From Dipetalonema caudispina (taxonomy: Eukaryota; Nematoda; Chromadorea; Rhabditida; Onchocercidae), in the NCBI GenBank assembly GCA_013365325.1, contig JABVXV010000016.1, forward strand, positions 453,312-517,311: 64,000 nucleotides of DNA. Reading direction: 5' to 3'. The position numbers were made by a program, and so were the translations under genes. How positions within the stretch are numbered: the first letter of the stretch is position 1; each line of letters begins with the position of its first letter. Below the pieces are notes generated by a model. That model was not told where the DNA came from. It made no database searches and was given only the letters and a program-made list of their open reading frames with translations. Shown here in pieces: positions 46,063-60,345 of this stretch.

Positions 46063-46244
46063 GTAGAAGATCAGCTCGTGCAAATATCAGCAAAAGCAAT
46101 CACTTTTTGGATGCGTGATACTTATGATAGTGTAACCGACCTACGGGACATCTTGATGAGATGCTCACTGACAATTTCTGTCATCATGATGGCAGTTTTT
46201 CTCTGCTCAAAATCAGTGGTTAATCTGAAGTGTTTGAAATTTAA
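46063..46244 (+). other. Orphan exon-like segment with a membrane helix
   Basis: An open frame runs from a good acceptor (TTTGTCATAG) to a good donor (AA|GTATGA), 182 nt. It reads VEDQLVQISAKAITFWMRD, then a polar stretch, then CSLTISVIMMAVFL, a plausible transmembrane helix. I do not recognise the family and could not find phase-compatible partner exons nearby. It may be an exon of an unseen gene, an alternative 5' exon, or chance. Confidence 0.25.
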
Positions 46245-48042
46245 GTATGATAGTAAAATATTTCTTTTCCGAGCTTATATATAAATAATTTTTAATTATC
46301 TGAGATGCCAATCCATTTTTTTTTTTTTTTTTGCTTCATAACTAAAAAGTATTACTTTACGCTCCAAGCACTCTTATTCAATAAGCAAGCTTTGGCTCAT
46401 TTCGTTAATCTTTGTATTTATGTCAGTATTTGCATTTCTCTTTTTCACCGTTTCGTCACTTGCATGGATTGATCGGTTTTAAGGACAAATTAACCTAATG
46501 GTTAGGAAGTTAACTTTTGAAGCAAATTTTATCTGCTATTTTTCGCCGTTATTTTCATCTTGATATATACCAAAGATTGAATTTATTTCAGAATCTTTTC
46601 ATGAGGATATTATTTAGGTTTAAACTAAGGCTTGGAAAAAGAATAATTTTCCACGCTATTTATTCTTAAAGACAGTAAAAGAGTACATCTTAACTGTTTG
46701 AAGAAAAAAAAACTAAAATTTTAGCATATAACTTTTGAGAAAATATAGTTGTCATTACAGCTCGATGGAATTTCTACATAAATACTTCCAAATACTACAG
46801 GAAATCGAAGTAAATCTCATTATCGCCGAAAAAAGAACAATAATTTTTTCTTTTCTAATCTAAGCAGTATTCATTAAAGAATCGTTTCTTTTCTCCTTTC
46901 ATACTTTCATAAATTTTCTGTGAACTACCACATTTTTTCAAAGGATTGACGCATCGAAACATAAACTTATTAGAGATCGGATAGGAAAAAAAATTTCTAA
47001 AAAAAGTGTCCGACTTTAGTTTAATGCATTTTAGTTTGTTGGTTGAATCTTTTTCGAAATAAATTCTTAGAATTATTAGCGTTTTAATTATCTTTGGTGA
47101 AATCCAAAACAACAAATTATTTGTAAAGAAGAGAATGTTAAGATTTTTTATATTAGCAATTATTTAAGAAGGAAGTATAAATTTATAATTGTTAAATTAA
47201 CTACTAGCTTACTTATTATTTTCATACTGAACCTTAAAGTTTTCTAATTTCAACGATAGAACCTTGAATTTATAATAATTGTTGGGATTCTGTAAGGTAA
47301 TAAGGCATTATGGATATACGACGAGACTATGACTACTTCATTTACCAAACCTAGGATAATGCACTTATAGTAAAGGTAGTTACGATGAGGAAAATGGAAA
47401 ATGCTACTTGACATACCACTAATAGTTGGAAAGGAGCTCAAATTACACGGTGTTGTTAACATGCCTTTAATTAAAACACCTCCAATTTAGCCATCTATGA
47501 TTGATTCTATGTGCTTAATTAAAGATTCATTGTAGGAAGAAAATTTGTTGAATTTTTCCAATTATTCTTTATGACGTCATGTAATTTCAGTAATAAAACC
47601 TTAAAAGTATATTATTTGCTAGGATCTTATAATAAATGATAGGCCTTTGTCATGACAAAAGAGAATTGGAAGGAATGGTGTTTCTGTCCTTAAAGTGACA
47701 ATAACATTTACAGGGCATAAAGTGAAAGGGGAAAGGTGAGAAAATAAACATGACGATGGATTAATTTAATTATACATCATTTAAGGCGTGTAAAGGTATC
47801 GTTGATTTAAAAAAAAATATTTATAGTACTCGTCACTTTTATGTAAATTTTTGACTACAATAAACGGTTTCTGGAAGTTTTCAGGAATGAATTTTAGTTA
47901 AGTTGAACTACGGAATACTGCGAAACGATGATTGAAGGAATAATTTACTTAAAATAATACTGCTGCAGAAAAAGGATCGCAATCGTGCAAAACGAGTGAT
48001 AACGTTTACAGTATCGATGCTTCATACATTTAGTGATGATCA

Positions 48043-49459
48043 ATGATTTCATACTTTACCTCTGTATTTTTACCGCATAATCTTCCAGTACTCATTCTTA
48101 TTCTCCTTTGCTACTTCCAGTCGGGCACTGTTATTGTGGAAGCAATCAGGTGTTATTCATGTGCAAATGATTTTATCGTTTGGCATTGGAGACATTTCTT
48201 TCTGAAACGAAATTATGGTATCACAACAAGTGACCAAAGTTGCGCTAAATCAGATTATACACCTGAAATAACGCAACTTTGTCCCTCGACCTGTTTCATC
48301 ATGTATCTGAATGGTACCAATCGACATAATGGAATGGTCACTGTTCTTGGTAGGAAGATCGAAATTTCTGAAATATAATAATGTGATACATTGGTGAGCT
48401 ATTAGGTGAGCTAGCATCAGCTAGCATTGATAAGCTATTCAAAACTCATATATTTTTGTTCTTTCTAGTATCTTAAAAATCTGATGTTGAAAAGAAATTA
48501 AATGGCAATGAAGCAGTTAAGAAAGTGGGCCCATATTTTAAGAGCTTTTGTTAAAGAGGAGCAAAAGATGTGAGGGAATAAACAAAACCAAGAAAAGCCA
48601 ATTATCGAAATATTCATCATTCATGTACTTATTACTTCAAATTCTATAAAGATTCTTCAACAACTTCAGTTACAGGGACCGTACGCGGTTGTTCTTCGCA
48701 ATTCTTAACCAGTCATCAACACTCACAACTCGGTCTTGGCCCACATTCACGTATTTCTCAAATCGGCAATTATTTGTCATCTGAATTTGACATGGTAAAT
48801 TTCTCAAAAAAATCGATATCTTTCATATATTTTAAGAATCCTAACCTTTTTTTTTGTTATTTTGTAATCTAAAATAGTAGATTTATGTTAAATGTACAAT
48901 TTTACATCCTCATCTCCAGATGTTTCCTTATTATGCTTTAGCAATTAGTTAGGGATCAAATTTATGGTCGGGAATTTAATTGTACCAAAAAATCTGCCGA
49001 GTTGTAAAACTGAAGCGAAGAACTATGAGTTTTTTCCACGTTCTGGATCAAGTTCGTAGTCAAAAATTAAAATGTGTCTAAATAAATTTATCAAGTTGTA
49101 AAACTAAAGCAAAAAATTCTCTCTCGATTTCTGACAAAATTTCATTTTCTGGAAAAGAATATGAAATAATAAAAATCTTTAGGTTAAATTTGCAATAAAT
49201 ACTGATCAGTTTTGTTTGACTGATCAGAAATTTGATCATAATACAGTAAGCCTTTCAGTATGACATAATGGAACATTGGTGTTTCTGTGCCAGTGACCAG
49301 TGCAATGAAAAAAGTTGCTATACTACAAACTCATATTCAGAATCTACATCAAAGAGACGGGAGCACTTCTTCGACAAATATTTTACAACGGATGCTTCCA
49401 ACCAAGCTACTTTAAGCTTATACCTAATCATTTTCTTGTTACCTACGATAGCTATGTGA
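48043..49459 (+). CDS. Secreted GPI-anchored Ly6/three-finger protein, ODR-2/HOT-like
   Basis: Exons 48043-48349, 48676-48794 and 49259-49459 join in frame to 208 residues. Seen: an N-terminal signal peptide (hydrophobic PVLILILLCYF, cleavage expected before the Ly6 core), Cys37 and Cys40 opening the fold as CYSC, then LCPSTCF, a central VRGCSSQF and the Ly6 closing motif WCFCASDQCN. The C-terminus is hydrophobic (ATLSLYLIIFLLPTIAM) after a polar, small-residue spacer, as expected for GPI attachment. The wide first Cys spacing, RGC segment and CxCxxxxCN end fit the nematode ODR-2/HOT branch of the Ly6 superfamily; ODR-2 acts in neurons in C. elegans. The ligand or partner here is unknown. It lies convergent with the K+ channel gene. 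Confidence 0.85.
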
Positions 49460-49462
49460 TAT

Positions 49463-49468
49463 AATAAA
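49463..49468 (+). promoter_or_regulatory. Possible polyadenylation signal of the Ly6 gene
   Basis: AATAAA only 4 bases past the stop codon; a second AATAAA cluster lies near 49693. The proximal site would give an unusually short 3' UTR, so the distal one is at least as likely. Confidence 0.3.
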
Positions 49469-51113
49469 GGAAATTACCGAATTTTCTACTTTTTGATTCG
49501 TTACTACAATTGCTGCAAAAACCGTTTCAGTTAAGTTAGAGTAGGATCCTGATGGTATCCTTACTACCAGAATGGTTGAATTTACGAGAACTACAAGAAT
49601 TAGAAATGTTCCATAAATTAGACAAAATTTCTGTCGATTCTGCAAGTTTCAGTGAATCATAGTAATCATCAACGTAATTTAATTTTATTAAAGAATAAAA
49701 TAAAGCTTAACTTATTTAAAGACCGTCAAAAAAAAAAAGATGAAAACTGCCGACATCTAAATATCATTTAGCAAAGCAGTGTTATTGTTCTTCAAAATTA
49801 GTTTCATAAATCCCCAAAATTTAAAAAATCCTAACGAAAATTGTGCTGTTATGACCCCGCTACTAATTTGTTAGAATTAGGTTACCTAATTGATCAGAAC
49901 TGTTGTCATTAATTTCGAATTTATGGTCAATTCAGCGTTATCATCCGATAGCTTTACCACTGTTTTGCAAATAACATCAAGCAGATCTATTGGCCACTTC
50001 TTCAATAATACCAAGCATGAATGTAATCATTCATTAGCGATAACTCTTATCATTCTTATCACGTAAGGATTAATGTAATTAATAAATAGAACGATTCTAT
50101 TCCGATATATCAATACAATGCTTAATGAATGTACTGCTGCATTTGAATGTATTTAAGTCAAAAATATTTGTAGTAAATGAGTTTCAAAGTATGCTTCTCT
50201 TCCCTTCCATTATCACCTTCTTTCTTCCATATCATTGATTTCTTCAAAAGAAAAGTGTTTTCAAGATTAAAATTTGTACTTATGCAATGATGAAGCCAAC
50301 CTTTTCCATACCACAATTAATTTGAGAACAATTGAAAGTTATAATTAAATTTCGAAGAAATGAACTTTATAATGGGATAGAAATTAATATCAGCAAATCA
50401 AATTTAGCAGAGATTTTCTTATAAAAACATTTTTCAATAAGTACAAATAATTAACAAATGACAAAACAAGTGCGTCAATATGGTTGCTTTATTTTGAAGA
50501 ATATAAGGAATGATATTAATTATGTTTTGAATTTCAAAACTCATTATTTTTAGAATTACAAGCCAACGAGATCAATTGATTCTAAATTTTGGAATGGTAG
50601 ATTTCACAAATCAAATGCAGAACGAAATGTAGCAGTAATTTACAACCACAAAGGACAAAAATAGCCCAAAAGAAAATATGATTGATGCAAAAATCATCAT
50701 CTTTTCCTTTTTCTCCTGAATGTTTACAATAAGTAAATCAACTTTACAAAATAAGAAATAGCTTAATTCTGGATGATTTCTGAATTTGAAAAATCCAAAG
50801 ATCGAAATGATGAAGGTTGTTCGCGTAGCTTAAATTATAAGCAAATAAAAGTATTATAAAAGGCACGATGAGATACAGGATGAAAAAACAATTTGCTTAT
50901 TTGAGCTTGATTCAAAAACTTTTTGAAAATCAAACTAAACATTTGAATTTTTCGGGCAACTATAATCATTCTTGCAGCATGCTGTAACAACTTTAGAGAT
51001 TTAGCCTGAAGCAACTGCCTGTCACTAAAGTTCAATTATATGAATTGTACTAGATTCATAAATTATCAAGCAAATGTCTTGGTCTGCTTATAACTTAGTT
51101 GTATAGGAAATTA
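49469..51113. other. Convergent spacer between the Ly6 and EAG channel genes
   Basis: 1.6 kb of AT-rich DNA between two 3' ends. No exon-like sequence or ordered repeat was recognised. Confidence 0.6.
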
Positions 51114-54100
51114 TCAAATACGTCTCAATTTTGGCGGGCTCAAACTACCATTTGCTATTTCATCTTCGACATATACCAATGTGGCAAAATTTGGCGCTAA
51201 CGTCTGAAATTCATCATTTCCGCCATCTGTATTGAGATCCTGTAGTGGTGGAATGGAAATGGGTAACTGAGTTGTTGATTCAGTAGACGGTGCTGAAGTA
51301 AGTGATACAAATGGATCCGTATTTGTTCCACTCACCAAATCCATTGCCATCGTTGGAGATACTAACTGTCGTTGTTTGCTTTCTTTTGATCCACTAATGT
51401 TCATTTCATCACTTCCTACATTACGGAAAATTTCTCATCGCCATTAGATTTCTAAGATTTCTGGACATTCCTCGACAATTTTAATTAAAATAAACATTAG
51501 AAGATTTGTATTGTACAGTAATTTGAGTTCTCTAATATTGAGCATAGTATCACCAATACATCTTTTTTACGTTGGCGTCTTTGTTTTTTTAATCCATGAT
51601 AAATAAAATGAACTTAAAGTGAAATTGAATTCCTTTTATATACTTTTAAAGAATGATTCTTTCAAAATACAAAGGTAAATGAAATTTCACCAGAACATAC
51701 CTCCAGCGGGATGATACAGTCCGAAAACAAGCTTTTCCAAATTCTCCAATTTATGAGAGATATAATTAACTGTATGCAATTTCTCCTCAATACGTTCGAG
51801 ACATATCTTCAGTTCAGGAGGGAATCCGTTTAACTTCTTAAATGATATGATTCAGATCAACAAATACAATTTATTTTGCATATTACCTTACTTGACCTTA
51901 TTAGATACCTGCTTTAATTAGACTCATAATAGTAAATACTGCCCAATCGACAACTGCCTTGGACAAATGACAGAAAATGTACTTTGTCTTTATTTTGCAG
52001 TTTTTTTTTGTAAATTATGTAAGGAAATCAAGGCTGCTGAATAAGATAAAGTCTCACAAAACTTACAATATCATCGGTATTTCGTCGTACATCTAAACTC
52101 CAACGTACTTCATGCAAGTCATCCGCTGAAGTAGCAGTCATTCGTACTCCCGATGATCTTGTCTTAGCTTGCTGAAACCGTTTTTATATCCCAATGACAT
52201 GACTGCAGCTAAGACTATAATAACTCAACGGAATAGGTAAATTCACTTATCTGACATCTTTAGAATTAGAATTCAAAACTCAAATAATTACGCCTTCCCA
52301 ATATTGTTAAATGAACAATTAACCTGTTCGAGATCAGCAAAGACCTGCGATGGAAGTATTCGGGTACCATGTCGTTCACGCATCCGAAATAATAGTTTCC
52401 GGACAGGATGTTCTGCTGACACCATAAGCTTTTCATTTTTACGTCTTTCATCCAATTCCTTTTCTCTTTTCACGTCAACCACTTTACGAAATTTTAACTG
52501 AAACATGCAAACTCCAAAAATGATTAGAAACCAATGATTCTTTTTGATATATTAGTGATATTTCTTCGTTAATGATTAATGAATCGAAAGAAAAAGAAAA
52601 AGAATGTTCAAGATGAAAGTACCCGACGAGTGAGGTTATATGTTAGCACCATATTGCGAGCAAATGAATTAGCGAATGCTTTGTAGAAATCAAGCACCTA
52701 AAATCTTGAAAATAGTACTTAATTCTTACTGAAAAATTGCTTTTTTTGAAAAATTTTTTTTGACCAAATACTTTGCAAAAATTTTTTTTTATAACTAAAA
52801 GAAGTAACCGTGAAAAAAATCTTTCAAATTATTTAAAATGAGTTGTCAAAGTATGATTCTATCTATCTAAGATAATTATTATCCGTCTGACAGACTTAAA
52901 ACTAAAGTGTTAAACCATATAAGTTCTTTTAGCTTCTGCGAATGATTTTTAGAAAAATTTCTTTTTTTTTGAGATTAGTAAATTGTCATTGAAATGTAGA
53001 AAATAATTTATTTACCTCCATAAGCTTATTTTTTTTAATGGAATGTAAATCTGTATAGGTGAGAGCACGCACGTTAGCAGCACTTTGACCTGTCCCAAGC
53101 TGATTCCAAAATTCGTCGCCAAAGACATCACCCTTTCCTGAATGTTAGTATAAATTAGCAACAAGCAAGCGCGAATTATTTCTACATTTTACATTCAGCG
53201 ATTAGAGGTCAAAATGTCATAAAAAGAAATAATTGCAATTTTTAAGATTTGAAAATCTGATACAAAAAATATTTGATAAAAAGTTTAAAACTTTCAAAAA
53301 TAAACAGTACCTAAAATGGCGACAACTTCATCATCTTGTATCACTTCGAGTGATCCTGAGACAACAAACCACAGAGCATCTACTGATTCTCCAGTATGAT
53401 AAATCAAATCACCGGGAGCTGCATGATTACTCTGCAATCATTGCCATCAGGTTTTTTTACACTGTGCTCACAATACCAGCAAATAGTTGCTTGGTGATTC
53501 AGTGCAGGATATTTTGCGTCACCTATCAGTTGGTGATTTACTCATTCCCGTCAACCAAACTTATTGCAACTTTCTGAGAAATATGGGAGCCTGTTTTGAC
53601 AGTATCGGAATCTAATCACCTCAATTTATAATGAAAGATTCGATAGGGTTTATAAGGTTCACAAATATCATAAAAATTCAATAGCCTGTGGAAAAAAAAT
53701 CATTCGTATGTTAAAGCGAAATATTTCATTTTAAAATAAAATTAAAAATGAATGAAGATTATTTCTTTTTCAAACTTTAGAAATAAACAGAAACCTCAAG
53801 ATGAACAGCAAATTGTCGAAGACAACCATCAGAAGCAAGCCGAAAACATGCATGTTCGTTAAATACCTTTCTATTCAGGTGGACACAAATGTCTGCTTTC
53901 ATATCTTTCGGACAATAGCTGAGTACCTTATGTGAAATGAAATGAATCAAATTCTTTCAACAACTTGATCAAATTTTGAGCTTGTGTATATGGTTTTTCA
54001 CTATTAATATTTTGGTTATTATTTCCTTGAAGATTTGGAACTTATAAAGCAGTATCCGAATATCCTGTCACTGAATTTTAAAACATTTTAAATCTCTCTC

Positions 54101-57100
54101 AAAATTTTTTCATGTTTGCCCTATTTTTTTTAAATGATTTAAAAAAAAATAAAAGACCTTTGACGTATCGATACCCTTGGTCATGGCCCAGGTACTAATT
54201 ACATAGTCCATTACCCGTTCAGCAAGCTCATTCGGTACTTCCTGTAATTTGATGAATTCTCGAACATTTGCTATCATGTCGTGATATCTGAAAGAACCGA
54301 TTCCGTTCGCAGATAGTTTAATTTGTATTTTTCCAATAACTTCTCTATTCTTACAATTACGAAAAATACGAAAAGAATCTCACTTTGTATCTTTTTACAT
54401 TCATTTTCTTATTCTTGGTCTTTGTCAAAGGTCAACATCCCGGGAAAAGTGATATTTTCATCAAAATGATGGATATGAAATGCAACTATCACTCATTCAC
54501 CTTATAGTGGCAGATGTCATTTGCTGTATAATATTAGTCATATGGCCAAATATCGCAGCATATAGAAGTGCAGCAATGATCATCATGCATACACCAAACA
54601 CTTTCTCATTATCCGTTGTGGATGCTATATTGCCAAATCCAACTGTTGATAAGCAGGACATCGTGAAATACAGCGCTGTGGATAAATTCAATGACTTCTA
54701 GTATAGTTGTAATTTTCGAAAAATTACACTTTGTATATCGGTGAATCGCAATGAGAAAAAAATAATAGTAATTAAAGTCGAAAAACTTCATAATACTTAT
54801 ATACCATCCAAGAGGTAATAAAATAATATCATCGTAGATCTGAATAATTAATTAAAGTGATCTTACCACTAATGTAAGCAGAACTTCGTTGAGGTCCACC
54901 AACTAACCTCAACCTATCCTTGAAGGTATAATTAAAGGGCGAATTCAATTCTTTCGATAGCTTTGTTAACCATCCTTCAGGCATGGTTGGTACTAAAAAC
55001 TGAAAAAATTGAAAGTAATGCATATTTGCATGAAAGATTTAAATCTTGAACAATTGAAAGATGAATGATAAGATTTTGTAATATCATTAATACTTTGATT
55101 AATTGAATCATTATGCAAGAGTAGATAATATATTTCATCACTCTACACATTTTAACAACTTTTAAACTTGAAAATAACACGAAAGTGATACCCTTATCTT
55201 AACTTCATATTCACCGATGGAAAACCACACGCAAGCTAACCAATGAGCAGCAAGTACATAAGCACATAAAAGTAAAAGTAACGTCGCTGCTCCGTATTCT
55301 AGATAATTATCAAGTTTACGTGCTACACGTCCAAGTCGTAGTAAACGTACGACTTTCAATGCACTTAGTAATGATCCCATCCTCTGAAAAGAAACCGATT
55401 TGAAAATATCCACCCTAACAACATGCAAAATATCAATTAAATCTTAGTCAATAAATGAAAATTGCAATAAAACTTCTCCAAATGCTATGACGTAAACGTG
55501 TAAAATTAGTAAATTAAAAAGTGAGAAAAGAAAAAGTATCGAAAGAATCAGCTGAAATGAAAGAAATTTACCTCATCATTATGTTTAAACATGTAGAAAA
55601 TATCATATGGAAGGCAAGAAAGAAGATCGATAAGAAACCATGATTTAAAATAGTTATACCTAATTATGTTCGGATCGATTACTACCTGAAAAATTAAGCA
55701 GATGATCTTCACTGGGGCTAAAAACGAACATACAGTGCTCATCGATTTTGTTGCGAACTTAATTGTTATAACTTCGTTAGATTTTGAGATTTTAAGAAAT
55801 TAAAATGCCTGATATGTTTCGGAACAAAATTTCAAAAAATTAAATTAGATTCAACAAACAAATATATACAAACGCTAATATGCCACTTTAAGTGTTCCGT
55901 CAAACGATGCTTTTCTTCTTTTGTATTTTTTTGCATTTCTTAAAAAAAAAAATCACCAACAAATAACAGTTTTATTACATTTATTTATAGTTTTTGAATT
56001 ACTGAGAACGGAAACATCAAAAAAGTGCCCATATTGATTTGCTTGATAACTTATAAATAATTCGAAGACTATAAATTTTAATTCTTCAGCATCCAAAAAT
56101 TTAACACAATATTCCAGATTTTTTTGGTAAGAAACGCATATTTAAGTTCATTTAATCTATCCACAAATTTCTATTATTCAAACAAACAAGACTTACTTCA
56201 CCACCAGGACCAACGAATGTTGTATGGAAATTTAATAAAATATCGGCAAAAAATATCACATCAACGATAGAATCCATAAGAGCGACCATATCAATGGTAC
56301 CACGGGGTGGATGTTCCCGTGTCTACAAAAGAACTCATGAAGTGCTTTTAATTAAAATTAATGGAGTATTAATTTCAATAAAAAATTATGGGTTCGAATT
56401 TTTTTGTTTTAAAAGCTCTTCCAGTAATGGACACTACTTGTTGTAGCTTAGCAAACAAAGAAGATAACCTTGAAGGCAATATTGTAAGGTACAATAAAAG
56501 CAGTGTAGAAAGTAAGAGCCAAAATAGACCAATCCCATATCGTTTTAAATGTTGAATAATGTAAAATGATATGTGGTGATGTTTTTGGTGTTTCTTGTCG
56601 ATATTGTGGCAATAAATCGCCACCGAGGTTCATTACCTGTTGATATAACTGACATCTTATTATTTGATTCTTAGGATTGCTTCTTAGTAATATAAGTATC
56701 GAATTACTTGGCTAAAAAATTGTGTTCAATCTTTTAGGCGAACAAATAGAAAGTTGCTCATTTTAGTAAAATGCAATAATAATAGCAATGATATGCAGAA
56801 ATACAGATGAATATATTGGAATGATAAAAAGTGATACGAATGAAAGCAAAATAAAAAATACGGAAAGACAAACTTTGATAACCTGATTGAAGTTTGAAGA
56901 TGTTGTACTCGTCGTCTTGTGCAGATCTTTCGTTTCAATTTGATTAAATTGTTGCCTGCTTTTTGCAATTCTTGCAATTTGCAGAATTCGTGAAAAGCCT
57001 AAATAAGAAAATGTTCATCCATTAAATAACGATCAGTAATAGCAAATTATCAAGAATTTTTGATATCAGACCTAATTATACACTTATAAAAACGAGAGAT

Positions 57101-59315
57101 AAACACATTAATTCATGCTAATTATTTTCTCTTCCTTAATCTACAGAGATAATTCTTTCTTCAAGAATATTCTACAATCTTGGAGTCCATCACTAACTGA
57201 TTCTCTTCAGTTTCGATTAAAATGGATTCTACTAGATGAGAACTGATGACGGCAAATTCAAATAAAAGTCACTTTTTATTGAATTCTGTTGGAAATACAG
57301 CATAAGACAAGCCTTTTTTTGTAATGGGAAGTTTTTTAAGGTATGTACATTGCTACAGAAGTTCCTAAGAAAATCAAAATTTCAAAGAAAATCGTGAAGA
57401 AAACTTTTATCATAAAACAACTGGAAACAAAGCATTCTTACCTTTATTATTTTCATCATCAAGTGGCTGTTTAAGAGGTGTGATATCCCTGAACTGGCAC
57501 AAATATAGTACCACTTGATTACGATCATTCTTGATCGGAGCGATGTGTACCAACAGCCAAAGGAGGCTTCCTGAAAAATTTTTAAACTAACTAAAAATTT
57601 TGCCTAATTTTTGAAAATTAAAATGGACTGAAGATTGGTTTTGAATCAGTACTGCAAAATAATAGTGTTAATAGTAATTCGAAACAAAGCTTAATTCAAA
57701 CTTAAAGAAACATTTCTCGTTACAGCTCTCACTTCTTGTTTACTTTCCAAGAATTATCTTAAATTTAAAGGAGCTAATTTCATTTAAATGTTACTGAAGA
57801 ATTTGAAAGTATTTCCTAAAAACGAACTGTTTTTCTTGCGTAGACCAATTTCTGTTTGTTCATGTTGACACAAATCGAGCGCATTTTGAATCTTTTTCAC
57901 TGCTTCCGGTCCGCTGTAGTCCGCATGCATGAAGGAAAGTCTTCAAAATAAAACAATCAAATGAACGGAAAGAGATTCAGTAACCTATCGAAATGAGTTA
58001 TACCACTGATAGTATAATCTTTCCAACTTTACTCATTTCCATGAAACAAGTCTACATAGAATGAAACCGGTTGTACTGATATAATATGTGATAAAGTCAC
58101 ATTTGGCCTGTTTAAAATAAAAAGCAGAAAAAATATAAACTTACGAGCAAGGTTTTTGCATAATTTCAGCCCTGGAATATCCTACCATCTTAGCAAAACC
58201 ATCGTTGCAATACACAATCGGATATTCAACTATTTGAGCGTTTGCAAGTATAAAACTTGTATCTGTAAAATGAAAAGATGGTCCCAAAAAAACAAAAATA
58301 ATTAAATTACTCACAACATTAGATGAAAATTTCATACTTTTCAAGTCAACCATAATTCATTTTAACTTAACTTCGCAACAAAAAAAAAAAAAGGAAGTAA
58401 ATTTGAAATTGAATATGTGCAACAAAGATTGCTTGAGTTCATTGTATTATCTCCGTTTATTCGCACTGTTATTCCTATTATTGTTTATTTTTAAATTTCG
58501 TTTATCTCATTAAATTTTTCACTTTAATTATAGTTATTACTCTGGTTTTGATCGAACTATAAAATTTTATTGTGCGAATAGTTTAATAAATGTTTCAGCT
58601 TCAATTACATTTTTTACATCAAATATAATTTCTAGCTAACAAGAAATAGCTAAGCTGACGATGGGGAAATAGTCTATATGATTGATTCAATATACGTGTA
58701 AAATACGAATATAACCTTTTTATGATTTACCGGAAATATCGGAATAGAATTCCGCTGTGGTCAAAGTTATAGGAGCGGTTTCCTATCCGAATTTAAAGAC
58801 AAATGAAGCAGAAATTTGGTGAAGTATTATCATGAAATGTTAAATGGTCATTATCTGGATCCCTACTCTAATTATCGTAGTCGGAAATCATATTCTTATC
58901 ATCTGGATATTTGAAAGATCCCTTGCTAGTAGATTTTTTAATAAATTCTATCCGCGATAATAACATAATTCGGTCTATTTATTACCTTATACGAGAAAAA
59001 CTCATAAATTACCTAATAACACCTTGTGATTAGCAATTTGACGTCAAACGGCTGGTGATTTCTTTCAGTTGCAGTTGCAGAAACATTCTTTGATGATTCT
59101 TTATAAATAATTCTAAAACCGCAATATCTAATGATCTTTAATTTAGATTCCAGTAGACTAAGTTTAGTCTTTAGAAATATTTCTTCACACATTGTTTGTC
59201 TACAATTTTTCGAATGATACAAAACGCTGAACATACCGGAATTGTTGCAGCGCCTGATAACATTTTCAAGGAAAGTATTTTGTGGAGCGACGAGTCCTCG
59301 TTTAACCACAGGCAT
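51114..59315 (-). CDS. egl-2: EAG-type voltage-gated K+ channel (KCNH family), complete, 20 exons
   Basis: Plasma-membrane repolarising K+ channel; four subunits form the pore. Exons: 59237-59315, 58145-58262, 57828-57940, 57442-57570, 56883-56998, 56469-56636, 56197-56322, 55572-55685, 55192-55383, 54867-54999, 54501-54675, 54158-54287, 53795-53926, 53311-53431, 53016-53137, 52623-52697, 52324-52497, 52067-52171, 51701-51836, 51114-51415. All phases match: 919 residues. Domains: PAS cap [17 protein letters not shown] (EAG rather than ERG type), PAS core to about residue 146, S1 in [20 protein letters not shown]4 [16 protein letters not shown] (about 330-345), selectivity filter VGFGN (GFGN at 442-445), S6 [15 protein letters not shown]-linker [16 protein letters not shown], cyclic-nucleotide-binding-homology domain [16 protein letters not shown], intrinsic-ligand YNL (LTYNLTRR) and a C-terminal coiled coil (about 775-820). 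The start at 59315 matches the family N-terminus. Confidence 0.97.
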
Positions 59316-60345
59316 GTCAACAAAGCCTAGATTTCTTTCACATCGATATTGGTGATATTTGATATTGTCCCTTCTTTCCTTTCAATATTTTTTCTGTTGT
59401 TCAATTCCACAAATCTTTCGAAGAAGCAACTATTGATTAGCAATCATTTCTCATCTGCAAACTTCCTTCATCAGTTTAGCTGTTAAATTGCTCTTAAAAA
59501 AGCTGTCATACTTTGCAAATAAATCACATCTTCAACAAAAATCTGAAGAATCTTCCGACGTATCGTACGGATAAGTAAAAGATAACGCAACGGAGTTAAA
59601 TCAATTTCTGAATAACGCTGTTTATTAAAACTTTATTTAAAAATTTCAACTTTTAATAGTCAATCTTCTTATTTGACAGAGAAACATCATAGTAGCAATG
59701 CATGAAGACTGTTTTTCGACGAACTGATACTTATGTCAAATTTCAATTCGTCAAAATTCGAAAATTTCCGAAATTTTATAAGTTCTACCAGCGCATTAAA
59801 AATTTTAATGTCCTCCTTGTATTAGCGTAATATTTGTAATGCAAATTGCAAATTTCGCATCCTTAATTTACTTGCAAAACGAGTAAGTTTCTTCTAAATG
59901 GTTTTTTGAATTTTGACAGTGCAAGCGCAAATATGAATTGAGAAATGCAACTGTTAAAAGTTCTAGATAAATTACCGACTGGACTGATATTCTTACACAT
60001 AACTTTAAATTTTTGCATGTTGACATGATATGCACATTGGCGTAAGGAGTTGAAAAAAAATGTTAAATTTGCTTTGAATCATAAGAAAGGGAATCAGGCG
60101 CGTTTCTATGGAGAAGATGTTTAGTGAAGTAATATGGAATGGGAGGACTTGAAAAAGGAAGATTTCTGAATGCAAGGATGATGAAGCGAAAAGGAAAACA
60201 AGGATAACGCTTTCCATTTATTTTCAACCTTTGGCAATTTTGACAGGCCTTAATTTCACCTTCAGATTTTTAATCAATCATCACAGTGAAAAGCTTTTTC
60301 ACATTTACCTTTTATTTTTGACTCTTTGCTGAGCTTCTAAACTAG
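59316..60345. other. Region 5' of the EAG channel gene
   Basis: Immediate upstream DNA of the channel's first coding exon. It is AT-rich with no recognised exon; promoter or 5' UTR sequence is expected here but no motif is decisive. Confidence 0.45.

Larger units (their letters stand above)
40362..48042. other. Mostly gene-free interval between divergent genes
   Basis: The PTP-like gene (-) and the Ly6 gene (+) diverge from this 7.7-kb interval, so both promoters should lie in it. I recognise no protein. Contents: a 35-bp direct repeat at 44529/44576, A/T homopolymers (42660-42677, 46318-46332) and one exon-like plus-strand segment at 46063-46244. Upstream exons of the PTP-like gene could lie near 40.4 kb and beyond. 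Confidence 0.5.

Noticed and set aside
53233..53577. 114-codon plus-strand frame
   Set aside because: It is antisense to the channel exon 53311-53431 that encodes the cyclic-nucleotide-binding-homology domain.
54676..54697. Upstream acceptor (CTAG at 54698-54701) for the channel pore exon
   Set aside because: It would be out of phase with the preceding exon; the acceptor CCACAG ending at 54676 is in phase and restores the family's YISxLYFTM order.
59237..59315. ERG-type (unc-103) assignment of the K+ channel
   Set aside because: The N-terminus [17 protein letters not shown] and filter VGFGN in this context match the EAG (egl-2) branch better than ERG.
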